Below, one piece after another: positions 34,851 through 43,635 of a stretch of DNA of 64,000 nucleotides; position 1 is the stretch's first letter; each line of letters opens with the position of its first letter. Both the position numbers and the translations under genes were made by a program. The notes under the pieces were generated by a model. The model searched no databases. It saw only the letters and a program-made list of their open reading frames with translations, and was not told the origin of the DNA. Location of the stretch: assembly GCA_938002255.1 (NCBI GenBank), contig CALLAL010000019.1:1-64000 (forward strand). The letters run 5' to 3'. The stretch is from an uncultured bacterium (lineage in GTDB: Bacteria; Desulfobacterota; BSN033; UBA1163).

Positions 34851-34868
34851 AGCAAATTTTATGCCAAA
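34851..34868 (-). promoter_or_regulatory. sigma-54-type (-24/-12) promoter of the HTH-kinase operon
   Basis: Minus strand TTTGGCATAAAATTTGCT: GG at -24 and GC at -12 with exactly 10 nt between, close to TGGCAC-N5-TTGC. A start near 34840 would be ~28 nt before the ATG. Confidence 0.55.
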
Positions 34869-35020
34869 GGTTCTATACTGAAAAACTAATTATAACTGCT
34901 TAATTTTTAATATTATTTTTTAAAAGAAAGCGGAGTGGCGAAAATGGAAAGAGGGGGAGCATACAACTTATTGGCAAAAGTGTTACGTTATTGACCAGGA
35001 AGGGACTAAAGGATAGGACA

Positions 35021-35533
35021 CTACATCTTGTAATCGCCAAAGTCTTCTGGATTCATATTTTCGATGATGTTTTTTAATTCATCCTGCTCTTCTAAAAATC
35101 GGTTTGCCAAAACCCCTAAATGTTTTGTCGCTTCTATTACAGAACGAGCAATGAAGATAGGCGCCTTCACCCTGATGGCCAGCGCAATCGCATCACTGGG
35201 TCTGCTATCGACGACCAGTTCTTTGCCTTCTGAAAGAAAGTAGAGTTTGGCATAAAAGGTGTTTTCTTTAATATCATTAATGACCACACGAACCAAAGAG
35301 GCGCTCAGGGTATCAAGGATCTGTTTGAGAAGATCATGGGTCATCGGGCGGAGGGTGACGACATCTTCAAGACCTCGTGAAATGGCTTCAGCCTCGAAGA
35401 CCCCAATCCAGATGGGAAGGGCTTTTTGCCCTTCTAAATCGGCCAAAACGACGACAGGGTTGGAGGACTTCGAGTCGATTACAATCCCCATCACTTTCAT
35501 TTCTAACAGGTCTTGATCCATAAATGGGTTCAT
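35021..35533 (-). CDS. bifunctional nuclease family protein (DUF151)
   Basis: About 170 residues: MKVMGIVIDSKSSNPVVVLA, LEGQKALPIWIGVFEAEAIS, LRPMTHDLLKQILDTL, VVINDIKENTFYAKLYF and VDSRPSDAIALAIRVKAPIF. The DSRPSDAIALA stretch marks DUF151/BFN. Some relatives degrade RNA or DNA, but the role in bacteria is unsettled. ATGs at 35533 and 35521 are possible starts, with no strong ribosome site. A TTG at 35563 would extend it. It has its own promoter with a palindrome downstream (35579-35641). Confidence 0.85.
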   Translation of the reverse strand: MNPFMDQDLLEMKVMGIVIDSKSSNPVVVLADLEGQKALPIWIGVFEAEAISRGLEDVVTLRPMTHDLLKQILDTLSASLVRVVINDIKENTFYAKLYFLSEGKELVVDSRPSDAIALAIRVKAPIFIARSVIEATKHLGVLANRFLEEQDELKNIIENMNPEDFGDYKM

Positions 35534-35578
35534 TAAATTTCTGAAAAACAAAATGCCCAACAAACGGTTTTTTTGTGA

Positions 35579-35641
35579 AAACGGTTACCGTTTGTCTGGT
35601 TCATTTAACCATAATTGTAACCTGTATGGGAAGGTTGTCAA
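35579..35641 (-). promoter_or_regulatory. promoter with AAACGGT palindrome (candidate operator) before DUF151 gene
   Basis: Minus strand TTGACA (35636-35641), 16-nt spacer, TACAAT (35614-35619). Just after the expected start lies AAACGGT-T-ACCGTTT (35579-35593), a perfect 7-bp inverted repeat. A further AAACGGT half-site is at 35562-35568. Confidence 0.6.
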
Positions 35642-35660
35642 CCCTGTGGCAGAAGTGAAA

Positions 35661-36095
35661 TTATCTTTTTTCTTTTTTAATGAAGGGAAGAGAAGTTCCC
35701 TTTCGGTAGGCAAGAGCCTGGCAAGTGGCAATGGGTTGGTTTTGTTCATCGAATACTTTGATCTCGCAAAGAGAGGTCTTTTGAGTCTGATGAACTTCTC
35801 TCGCTTCGGCAATCAACCGGCTTCCGGGGGCAGGAGGGGAGAGATAGGTAATATTCATATTCAAAGCCACGGCTAACGTTCCATGGGAGTTGGAAGCTGT
35901 TTCAAAGGCTTCATCGATCAGGGCAAAGAGGGCACCGCCGTGAGCCATCTGGAAAAGATTTTCCATATCAGGAGTAAAGAGCATCTCAACCTTGGAGTAA
36001 CCCGTTCCGATATCCAAAAGTCTGAGCCCAAATTTTTTAGCAAAAGGCTCCTGTTGAACTTGCTGGAAGAACGCCTCTCTTGTCTTTTCGTCCAT
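35661..36095 (-). CDS. PaaI-type hotdog thioesterase
   Basis: About 144 residues from ATG 36095: FGLRLLDIGTGYSKVEMLFT, then MAHGGALFALIDEAFETASN (the HGG…D/E signature of PaaI-type hotdog thioesterases), NMNITYLSPPAPGSRLIAEA and CEIKVFDEQNQPIATCQALA. It hydrolyses acyl- or phenylacyl-CoA, and the substrate is not evident. The frame extends to 36167, but that would overlap the kinase gene upstream. ATG 36095 gives a normal-length protein 30 nt after that stop. Confidence 0.85.
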   Translation of the reverse strand: MDEKTREAFFQQVQQEPFAKKFGLRLLDIGTGYSKVEMLFTPDMENLFQMAHGGALFALIDEAFETASNSHGTLAVALNMNITYLSPPAPGSRLIAEAREVHQTQKTSLCEIKVFDEQNQPIATCQALAYRKGTSLPFIKKEKR

Positions 36096-36124
36096 GAGGG
36101 ATAATCCCGTCCATAAGAAATTTC

Positions 36125-37285
36125 TCAAAGAGGGGTAAGGGGGTTTTGGGCTTCTGGGGAAACCCACTGCCGTCGGATGGGCCGTCTCCGGTCCTTTGGG
36201 ATAGTGATTCTCACTTCCGTGCCTCGCCGTCGTCTGCTCTTGACCCAGATGTTTCCGCCATGTTCTTCAACAACCTTTTTGACAAAAGTAAGTCCCAGTC
36301 CAATCTGACCTGGCTTCGTTGAGAAAAAGGGTTCGAAAATATGACCGAGATCCCTTTTGGCGATTCCCTCGCCTCTGTCCGAAACCACGATCTCTATGGC
36401 TTCCTCATGGGATGCCACCGAAATGGTGATTTTCTTTCGTTCTCGTGTTCCTTTGACCTGATGAACCGATTCAATGCTATTTGCTAAAATACGAGCCAGT
36501 GCCCGATGAATCAAAGCTCGATCCACATAAAAAAATTCCTCTCCGGCAAGCGTCCCCTCTTCCAAACGGATAGAGAGAGCTCTCGCTTTTTCTGTTTGGG
36601 ATACCTCTTGAACGACACGCTCCACGATTTCAAGAACCCTCTCTTTTTGAAAATTGGGCCTGGGCATCTTCACCAACTCCTCCATCCGCCGCACAATTTC
36701 TTCCAGACGTTTTGTCTCCTGAAGAATTCGATCCAAATAGGTCTCCCCCCGAGAGGATGGGGAAGAAACTTTTTTGAGACGTTGGAGATAGCCTCCGATG
36801 GAGGCGATTGGGTTCCGAACCTGATGAGCAATCTCTTCAACCATCATTCCGAGGCTTGCCCAATGCTTCCATTCAATTTTTTCTCTCTCCAGTCTCTTTA
36901 AGCGCTGGATCTCCTGGAAAGAAAAGGTCAAGAAGGTTTCCCCTTCTTCCTGAAAGGAGGTGGCAGAGAGATGGACGAAGATGCCCTTCCCATCCCTCTG
37001 TCTCAAAAGTCCATCTCCTTCGAATCCTCCCTTATAAATCGCCAGGTAAACGATATTGGGCAGAAAAAACTTCAGATCCTCTTCGAAGAAAAGGAGCCTG
37101 AGTCTCTGTCCCTCCATCTCTTCTCTTGTATAGCCGAAAAGATGTTCCGAAAATCGATTGGCATAGAGGATTTTTGAGTGGGTGTCCGTAAGGAGAAAAG
37201 CCACCTTGACAAAATCAAGAAGGAGGTGTCGACTTTTAAGAGGCTCGGACATTGAATGCCTGATAACAGGGAATGATGAACCCAT
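36125..37285 (-). CDS. PAS-domain sensor histidine kinase (NtrB-like, soluble)
   Basis: 386 residues without membrane segments. PAS domain (~25-130): VAFLLTDTHSKILYANRFSE, FGYTREEMEGQRLRLLF. HisKA has IAHQVRNPIASIGGYLQRL, with the phospho-His in AHQVRNP. The ATPase part has RILANSIESVHQ (N box), SDRGEGIAKRDLGHIFEPFF and GLGLTFVKKVVEEHGG. The start follows GGAGGG. It probably signals to a separate response regulator elsewhere, since none is adjacent. Together with the sigma-54-like promoter nearby, an NtrC-type partner is plausible (inference). Confidence 0.88.
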   Translation of the reverse strand: MGSSFPVIRHSMSEPLKSRHLLLDFVKVAFLLTDTHSKILYANRFSEHLFGYTREEMEGQRLRLLFFEEDLKFFLPNIVYLAIYKGGFEGDGLLRQRDGKGIFVHLSATSFQEEGETFLTFSFQEIQRLKRLEREKIEWKHWASLGMMVEEIAHQVRNPIASIGGYLQRLKKVSSPSSRGETYLDRILQETKRLEEIVRRMEELVKMPRPNFQKERVLEIVERVVQEVSQTEKARALSIRLEEGTLAGEEFFYVDRALIHRALARILANSIESVHQVKGTRERKKITISVASHEEAIEIVVSDRGEGIAKRDLGHIFEPFFSTKPGQIGLGLTFVKKVVEEHGGNIWVKSRRRRGTEVRITIPKDRRRPIRRQWVSPEAQNPLTPL

Positions 37286-37384
37286 TTTATTTAACCCTCC
37301 TGAAAAGTCAAGATTTTTTGTTCATCGTCCTCTGTTCATCCGGTTTTCTTGACAAACTGAAGAAAACCTCGTTATGAAGGGGTA

Positions 37385-38905
37385 ATGAAACTTCAGACAG
37401 AAGTTCTTGTCGTCGGCGGTGGTGCAACGGGCGTTGGTCTCGTAAGGGACCTCTCTTTAAGAAACATACCCTGCCTTCTGATTGAACGGGGGGATTTCTG
37501 CTCCGGTGCGTCCGGAAGGAACCATGGCTTGTTCCATAGTGGCGGAAGATATGCTGTCTCTGACCCGGAGGCAGCCCGTGAGTGCATCGGTGAAAATAGA
37601 ATTCTGAGAAACATTGCCCCTCACTGCATTGAGGAAACAGAAGGCCTTTTCGTCTCATTACCCGAAGACGGCCTCGATTTCAGGGACAGATTCATTCAAG
37701 CCTGTCAACAGGTAGCTATCCCAACCCGACTCCTCTCCCGGGACGAAGCCCTCTCTCTGGAACCCGGCCTCCATCCCGATCTTCTAAGTGCGGTTCAGGT
37801 TCCAGACGGTGCCATCGATCCATTCGAACTGGTCCTCTCCAATGCAAAAGATGCAGAGGCTCTTGGAACCCGATTCCTTCTCCATACGGAAGTGACTTCA
37901 CTCACCATCAATAGAAATAGAGTGAGGTACATTCTGGCAAGAGATCTTCTTCATGGGGAGGAGTATGAAATCGAAGCCTCTTATCTGATCAATGCTACCG
38001 GAGCCTGGGCAGATCGGTTTCTGAGATTGGCAGGCTTTCATATTCCCATGGCTCTTTCAAGAGGGGCCATGCTCATCACCAATCAGAGATTTTCCCATCG
38101 GGTGATCAACCGCTGCAGGCTTCCTTCAGATGGGGACATCATCGTTCCGAATCATACGGTCTCCATTCTCGGAACGACCTCTGTTCGTTCAGAAGAGCCC
38201 GAATCTGTTGAGGTAACTTCCCAGGACGTTTCTCTTCTGATTCAGGAAACATCAAAGATGATTCCAGCCATTAAAGAGGCCCGATTGATCCGCGCTTATG
38301 CAGGAATTAGGCCCCTCTTTCAGTCGGTCGAAAAGGGGGAGGACCGGGCAATCAGCAGGGGTTTTGTTCTGATCGACCATGAGAAAAGGGATGGGATAAA
38401 GAATCTCATGACCATCACAGGAGGAAAATTGATCACCTATCGATTGATGGCTGAAAAGGCCTCTGACTTGATCTGTCAAAAGATGGGAATCAAAGCAGAC
38501 TGTTCCACCCACCAAAAACCTCTTCCAGGAGCAGAAAAAACCCGGGGTTTTAAAGATCGGCTTAAGGCATTGGGGAGAATGGACATTCTGTGTGACTGCG
38601 AATTGGTGTTAAAAGAGGAAGTGGAAGAGGTCTTAAAGGAAAGAAAATTATATGATCTTCAAGACATTCTTCATCGAACCCGACTTGCCAAAGGAACCTG
38701 CCAGGGCGGCTTCTGCGTTTATCGCCTGCTTGGAATCTTGCATGAATTAGGAATGGCTGAAGGAGATTCCAATAAAAAATTGAAAGGTTTTCTTGAAGAG
38801 AGGTGGAAGGGAATTCGACCGATCCTCTGGGGATCTGCTGCCAGAGAAGAAGAATTGATCGAAGGAATCTATAAAGGAATCTTTAATCTCAATAATAAGG
38901 AATAA
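37385..38905 (+). CDS. glpA: anaerobic glycerol-3-phosphate dehydrogenase, subunit A
   Basis: 506 residues. FAD-binding N-terminus VLVVGGGATGVGLVRDLSLR, then ERGDFCSGASGRNHGLFHSG (typical of GlpA), AVQVPDGAIDPFELVLSNAK, LINATGAWADRFLRLAG and GTTSVRSEEPE. The C-terminal BFD-like segment has CDCELV and GTCQGGFCVYRL, suggesting an Fe-S site. It oxidises sn-glycerol-3-phosphate to DHAP and passes electrons through GlpB/GlpC to the quinone pool. First gene of glpABC; start at ATG 37385 with AAGGGG just upstream. Confidence 0.92.
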   Translation: MKLQTEVLVVGGGATGVGLVRDLSLRNIPCLLIERGDFCSGASGRNHGLFHSGGRYAVSDPEAARECIGENRILRNIAPHCIEETEGLFVSLPEDGLDFRDRFIQACQQVAIPTRLLSRDEALSLEPGLHPDLLSAVQVPDGAIDPFELVLSNAKDAEALGTRFLLHTEVTSLTINRNRVRYILARDLLHGEEYEIEASYLINATGAWADRFLRLAGFHIPMALSRGAMLITNQRFSHRVINRCRLPSDGDIIVPNHTVSILGTTSVRSEEPESVEVTSQDVSLLIQETSKMIPAIKEARLIRAYAGIRPLFQSVEKGEDRAISRGFVLIDHEKRDGIKNLMTITGGKLITYRLMAEKASDLICQKMGIKADCSTHQKPLPGAEKTRGFKDRLKALGRMDILCDCELVLKEEVEEVLKERKLYDLQDILHRTRLAKGTCQGGFCVYRLLGILHELGMAEGDSNKKLKGFLEERWKGIRPILWGSAAREEELIEGIYKGIFNLNNKE

Positions 38906-38910
38906 AATGC

Positions 38911-38929
38911 CCTGCCTGCAGCAGGCAGG
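38911..38929 (+). other. perfect GC palindrome in the glpA-glpB gap
   Basis: CCTGCCTGC-A-GCAGGCAGG: 9-bp arms around one base, shortly after the glpA stop. It looks like a REP-type or mRNA-stability hairpin. No T-run. Confidence 0.6.
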
Positions 38930-38952
38930 CGAAATCCCCCTTCGGGTCATCA

Positions 38953-40170
38953 ATGCACTACGACCTCATTATCATCGGGATGGGTCTCTCCGGTTTAATG
39001 GCGGCTCAAACCGCTTCTGACGCTAATCAAAAAGTCCTGATCGTAGGAAAAGGGATGGGCGGTCTTGCCCTCTTTTCCAATACGGTCGATCTGTTAGGTG
39101 ACATTTCAGAGGGAGTAAAATGGAAGGACGGTCTTTCTCGCTGGATTCAGGACCATCCTGACCACCCTTATGGAAAGATCGGTCTGGAAAAGATTGAGGA
39201 GTCCCTTTCTTCATTTAACTCTCTCTTCCCACCGCCATACACCTTTCAATCAAAAAATGAGGCTAACAGTTTGATTCCAACAGGTATAGGAACCTTTCGC
39301 CCGACCTTTCTCATTCCCTCCACTCTGATGAGAGGAATCACTGTCAGAGAGAAAAAGACCCTGATCATCGGGTTCAAGGGATATAAGGATTTCTATGCTC
39401 ATCGCGTGGCTGATCAATTGAAATGCAGGGGAATCGTCCTCTCTCTGCCTGAAAAACTTCAAGGAGAAATTTCTGCTACGGCTCTTGCAAGACGGATGGA
39501 ACAATCCTCCTTCAGGGAATTCATTGGGGCGGAGGTCAAAAAACATCTCAGAGACGAGGAGTTAATTGGCTTTCCTGCATTATTAGGAATCAAGGCTCCT
39601 ACCGGAGTAAAAAAAGACCTTGAAAAGAGAATCGGAGCCTCTCTGTTTGAGATCCCTGTTCTTCCACCTTCCATTCCCGGGATGAGGATCTTTAACCGGT
39701 TTAAGGAGCGATTGATCCAGAAGGGGGTGACGTTTCTCCAGGGATATTCCGTCTCAAAGGCACTGTTTAAAGGAAAAAGGTGTGTGGGGGTTGAGATATC
39801 TCACCCGCCAGTCATCACTCTTTATTCGGCTGATCATTACATTCTTGCCACGGGTCGTTTCACAGGTGGAGGTTTGAAAGTTGACCGCAACAGGATATCC
39901 GAACCTCTCTTCCAACTGCCTGTGCATCAGCCCGGATCACAGGAAGAGTGGTTTGAAAAATCTTTCTTTGAGGCTCATCCGATGCACCGGATAGGTGTTT
40001 TGACCGACTCCAGCCTCCGTCCCATGGGTGAAAAAGGAGAGCCGATCCTCGAAAATGTCCGGGTGGTTGGAACAATCTTGGCTCATCAGAACTGGATCGA
40101 AGAAAAATCGAGAGAAGGAATTGAGATTGCCACAGGATACTGGGCAGCCCGGCAGGCCTTGGCGCAATAA
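38953..40170 (+). CDS. glpB: anaerobic glycerol-3-phosphate dehydrogenase, subunit B
   Basis: 405 residues: dinucleotide-binding N-terminus YDLIIIGMGLSGLMAAQTAS, then VGKGMGGLALFSNTVDLLGD (a GlpB-specific stretch), and C-terminal HYILATGRFTGGGLKVDRNR with HRIGVLTDSSLRPMGEKGEP. GlpB carries FMN/FAD and links GlpA to the membrane subunit GlpC. Order glpA-glpB-glpC is the same as in Escherichia coli. Confidence 0.92.
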   Translation: MHYDLIIIGMGLSGLMAAQTASDANQKVLIVGKGMGGLALFSNTVDLLGDISEGVKWKDGLSRWIQDHPDHPYGKIGLEKIEESLSSFNSLFPPPYTFQSKNEANSLIPTGIGTFRPTFLIPSTLMRGITVREKKTLIIGFKGYKDFYAHRVADQLKCRGIVLSLPEKLQGEISATALARRMEQSSFREFIGAEVKKHLRDEELIGFPALLGIKAPTGVKKDLEKRIGASLFEIPVLPPSIPGMRIFNRFKERLIQKGVTFLQGYSVSKALFKGKRCVGVEISHPPVITLYSADHYILATGRFTGGGLKVDRNRISEPLFQLPVHQPGSQEEWFEKSFFEAHPMHRIGVLTDSSLRPMGEKGEPILENVRVVGTILAHQNWIEEKSREGIEIATGYWAARQALAQ

Positions 40171-40350
40171 CCAAATCATGATCAGTTTCCAACAACCAAT
40201 GTACTCCCAATGATTCTCCCCTCCTTCCCTCACTTTGCCTCCCCTTCAATGAAGGGGAGAGAGGTGTTATCGGTAATGGAAGTTTGGTGATGGGTGTTGA
40301 TTGGGTTATTGGTATGGGGTGACTGGAATCTGTTGCAGTGGGTTAGACAT

Positions 40351-41565
40351 ATGGCTGAAAATATGAACAAGAAGGCCTGGCCTAAACACAACTCTGACTT
40401 GTGCATCCGCTGTGCAAGCTGTATGGCGGTCTGTCCGGTCTCGAGAGTCACCTCCCTCTTTCCGGGTCCCAAACATGCAGGGCCAGGGGCCCAGCGATTT
40501 CGAAAACCCGGAGACCCATCCGTGAACGAGTGGATTGACCTTTGCATCGGTTGCCATCTCTGTGATCTTGTCTGCCCTTCAGGGGTTCCCATTTCTGAAC
40601 TGAACCTCATTGCCAGGGCCAAATATCTTGATGAACAAGGCAGGCCCTTTCGGGACTGGCTCCTGACCCACTCTTACCTCTACGGAAAACTGGGGTCTCG
40701 CTTCTCCCGTATCCTCAACCCTCTGTTGAAAAATGGGATCATGAGATGGATCGTCCAACTCCTTTTAGGAATCGACCGAAGAAGAGAACTTCCGGTTTAC
40801 GATTCACCCACTTTCCGACAATGGTTTAGAAACCATCTTCCACAAGAGGGAAAAAAAGTGGCTTACTTTTATGGCTGTTATATCAATACAAATGAAACGG
40901 ACGTGGGGAAGGCAACTGTAGAGGTTTTAGAGGCCAATGGCTTTGAAGTGGTTCTTCCCCCTCAGGAGTGTTGCGGTATTCCCATGCTCGGGAATGGAAA
41001 TTTCAAAGAAGCAAGAAAGATGGCCCTGAAGAATATTCCTTCCCTTCTCCAGGCCATTCGCTCGGGGTCTGATCTCATCTTCTCCTCGACCACTTGCGGT
41101 TATATGATCAGGCATGAATATAGCCATCTCCTCAATATCCCCGGTTCAGAGGAAGTTGCCAGAAAGACTTTTGATCTCTTTGAATATCTCCGAAACCTTA
41201 AAGAATCAGGGAACCTGAAGACTCGTTTTAAGGCACTCCAGATCAAAGCCGCCTACTTTGCTCCCTGCCATCTCCGATCTCTTGGCATCGGTCTACCTGC
41301 CCTTGACATTCTGAGACTCCTACCTGGACTAACGATCGAAAATGTCGAGGCAGATTGTTGTGGTTTGGGCGGCACGTTCGGATTTAAAAAGGAAAAGTAT
41401 GAGATCTCTCAGGAGATTGGAAATGATTTAAAGGAGGCCATTGATCGTTTAGAGCCTGAAATCGTCCTCACGGATTGCGAAGGCTGCCGCATGCAGATCC
41501 ACCATCTCACCGGTTTGAAGGTGTTACACCCCGTTCAGGTGCTCAGAGAGGCTCTGATACCGTAA
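40351..41565 (+). CDS. glpC: anaerobic glycerol-3-phosphate dehydrogenase, subunit C
   Basis: About 404 residues. Two 4Fe-4S motifs: CIRCASCMAVCPVSR and CIGCHLCDLVCPSG. Two CCG domains follow: VLPPQECCGIPMLGNGNFKE and VEADCCGLGGTFGFKKEKYE. CCG domains bind non-cubane clusters, as in HdrB and GlpC. It anchors the dehydrogenase and passes electrons to quinone. ATG 40351 (MAENMNKKAWPKHNSDLC) and ATG 40363 are the best starts. The frame is open from 40294, but that part lacks the family's sequence. Confidence 0.92.
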   Translation: MAENMNKKAWPKHNSDLCIRCASCMAVCPVSRVTSLFPGPKHAGPGAQRFRKPGDPSVNEWIDLCIGCHLCDLVCPSGVPISELNLIARAKYLDEQGRPFRDWLLTHSYLYGKLGSRFSRILNPLLKNGIMRWIVQLLLGIDRRRELPVYDSPTFRQWFRNHLPQEGKKVAYFYGCYINTNETDVGKATVEVLEANGFEVVLPPQECCGIPMLGNGNFKEARKMALKNIPSLLQAIRSGSDLIFSSTTCGYMIRHEYSHLLNIPGSEEVARKTFDLFEYLRNLKESGNLKTRFKALQIKAAYFAPCHLRSLGIGLPALDILRLLPGLTIENVEADCCGLGGTFGFKKEKYEISQEIGNDLKEAIDRLEPEIVLTDCEGCRMQIHHLTGLKVLHPVQVLREALIP

Positions 41566-41621
41566 CAGGTGTAAAGGGAGAGACCTTAAGAGTCAACGCC
41601 ATTTTTCCCGGGATCTCCGTC

Positions 41622-42428
41622 TCAACCCGTTCCCCTATCCCCTATCAATAAATGTTCGACATCGGCAATGCTCTGGAAGACGAAGTCGGGTTGGCCAGGG
41701 GTGTGTTTAATCTTCCGGAGATCTTCTTCGCGAGTGACACCGGTCAGAACAATCCCTGTGGCGATTCCGGCTTCTTTTCCCATCCGAATATCGGTCTCCA
41801 ACCGATCTCCGATGAGAATGCAATCTTCTGGATTCAACCCTAAAACATCCAAAACCGTCTCCACCATAATCGGAGAAGGTTTGCCTACAATGACCTCGAC
41901 CTTCTTCTCCGTCACCGCTTCAATCGCGGCAATCATGCCGGCACAGTCTGGAATCTCTCCGCCTTCCACCGGGCAGGTTCGGTCAGGGTTGGTGGCGATG
42001 AAATGGGCTCCAAACTTCTTAATGGCCTGAAAGGCAATATTTAATTTTCTGTAATCGAAGGTCCGATCAAAGGCTGCAATCACATAGTCAATCTCTTTCG
42101 GCTCTTCGGTGATCTTGAACCCCGCTCTCTCCAATTCTTCAATAAAGGGACGTTCTCCTACAACAAAAAGCCTTGCCTCCGGAGCATTCTTTTTTAAATA
42201 GTGGACCATCACAAAGGTGGAGTTGATGACCTCATCAGGTTGAGTGGGTATTCCAAGATGAGTCAGTTTGGCGGCGTAATCCTCGCGGGTCTGGAGAGGT
42301 TTGTTTGAAAGGAAGACCACTTTCTTCCCTGCCAGCCGGAGATGCTGAATCACCCGGTCGGCTCCTGGAATCAATCGATCGCTGAGATATACCGTTCCAT
42401 CCAGATCAAAAATAAACCCTTTAAACAA
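41622..42428 (-). CDS. HAD-IIA phosphatase, NagD/glycerol-phosphatase-like
   Basis: 268 residues: motif I FIFDLDGTVYLSDRLIPGAD, motif II FLSNKP, the Asp-rich cap region VIAAFDRTFDYRKL, motif III Lys in VIVGKPSPIMVE and motif IV ILIGDRLETDIRMGKEAGI. NagD-family enzymes act on sugar phosphates, nucleotides or glycerol phosphates. Position between glpABC and the ABC importer suggests glycerol-phosphate metabolism (inference). Convergent with glpC and 12 nt before the end of the upstream ATPase gene. Confidence 0.87.
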   Translation of the reverse strand: MFKGFIFDLDGTVYLSDRLIPGADRVIQHLRLAGKKVVFLSNKPLQTREDYAAKLTHLGIPTQPDEVINSTFVMVHYLKKNAPEARLFVVGERPFIEELERAGFKITEEPKEIDYVIAAFDRTFDYRKLNIAFQAIKKFGAHFIATNPDRTCPVEGGEIPDCAGMIAAIEAVTEKKVEVIVGKPSPIMVETVLDVLGLNPEDCILIGDRLETDIRMGKEAGIATGIVLTGVTREEDLRKIKHTPGQPDFVFQSIADVEHLLIGDRGTG

Positions 42429-42440
42429 GAGCTTCTCCTG

Positions 42441-43553
42441 TTATCCTTCTGCTTTAATCCGGAGATTGGGGGGATCTTTTTCAAACAGGTGCATTCGATC
42501 GAGATCGAAGACGATCTCGATCTCCTGATGGACCCGGTACGTAGTCTGGACATCCACTACAGCCACAAGATTATGCTGCCCTGCTGTGACATTAAGATGG
42601 ATCTCCGATCCGAGGGGTTCAATCACATCGATGACAGAGCGGACAGAATTCTCTTTTAAATGCTCGGGAGCAAACGCTCGATCATAAATATCTTTGGGCC
42701 GAATTCCAAAAATGGCTTCCGAATGGACCAACGGGTGATAAGAGGGGATCCGCTTCTCCGGGATGAGAAGCTGAAAGCTTCCAGCATCGATCAGCAGGCG
42801 TCCCTCCTGTGAAAGGATTCGGCAAGGGACGAAGTTCATGACCGGACTTCCGATAAATCCTGCTACAAAGAGGTTGACTGGGTAGTTATATACCTCCAGA
42901 GGTGGTCCCACCTGTTGAATCACCCCATCTTTCATCACCACGATCTTCGTGCCCATGGTCATGGCCTCAACCTGATCATGAGTGACATAGATCATGGTTG
43001 TCTGAAGTCGGTCATGAAGTTTGGAGAGCTCAGCCCGCATCTGGACTCGTAACTTGGCGTCCAGGTTAGAAAGGGGTTCATCAAAGAGAAAGACGGCTGG
43101 TTTTCGGACAATGGCTCTTCCGACAGCCACCCGCTGACGCTGCCCTCCGGAAAGTTGTTTCGGTTTCCGATCCAAGAAGTCCTGGATGCCAAGGATCTCT
43201 GCCGCCTCCCTAACCCTCTGGTCGATCTCCTGTTTGGGAAATTTTCTCAACTTGAGACCAAAGGCCATATTCTTATAGACCGACATGTGGGGATAGAGGG
43301 CATATTCCTGGAAGACCATGGCAATGTCCCGATCTTTGGGAGGGAGATCGTTGACCAGGCGGTCTCCGATGGAGATGGTTCCCGTGGTGGGTTCTTCTAA
43401 TCCCGCAATCATCCTTAGTGCAGTCGATTTGCCGCATCCTGAAGGCCCCACAAGAATGGCAAATTCCTTGTCCTCCACCGTGAGGTTGAAATCCTTCACT
43501 GCCTGAACGGTCCCAAAAAATTTCGAGACATTCTCCATCACCACTCTTGCCAT
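42441..43553 (-). CDS. ABC importer ATPase, UgpC/MalK type
   Basis: 370 residues: Walker [10 protein letters not shown], signature [15 protein letters not shown], Walker [33 protein letters not shown], then TOBE-type C-terminus ending [17 protein letters not shown]. Length and the long C-terminal domain place it in the CUT1 (sugar/glycerol-phosphate) ATPase group. It is the last gene of an importer operon that already has another ATPase (43636), an uncommon doubling. Confidence 0.88.
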   Translation of the reverse strand: MARVVMENVSKFFGTVQAVKDFNLTVEDKEFAILVGPSGCGKSTALRMIAGLEEPTTGTISIGDRLVNDLPPKDRDIAMVFQEYALYPHMSVYKNMAFGLKLRKFPKQEIDQRVREAAEILGIQDFLDRKPKQLSGGQRQRVAVGRAIVRKPAVFLFDEPLSNLDAKLRVQMRAELSKLHDRLQTTMIYVTHDQVEAMTMGTKIVVMKDGVIQQVGPPLEVYNYPVNLFVAGFIGSPVMNFVPCRILSQEGRLLIDAGSFQLLIPEKRIPSYHPLVHSEAIFGIRPKDIYDRAFAPEHLKENSVRSVIDVIEPLGSEIHLNVTAGQHNLVAVVDVQTTYRVHQEIEIVFDLDRMHLFEKDPPNLRIKAEG

Positions 43554-43635
43554 CGCTTATCCTTTTTATTGAGGAGGGTTGTAATGTCCACGGGGATTAT
43601 TGCTAAAGGTTCTGATATTAACCTTAACTCAGACC

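Noticed and set aside
37349-37377. TTGACA-17-TTATGA promoter directly before glpA
   Set aside because: The predicted start would fall at or beyond the glpA ribosome site, so it cannot give a normal leader; weak -10.
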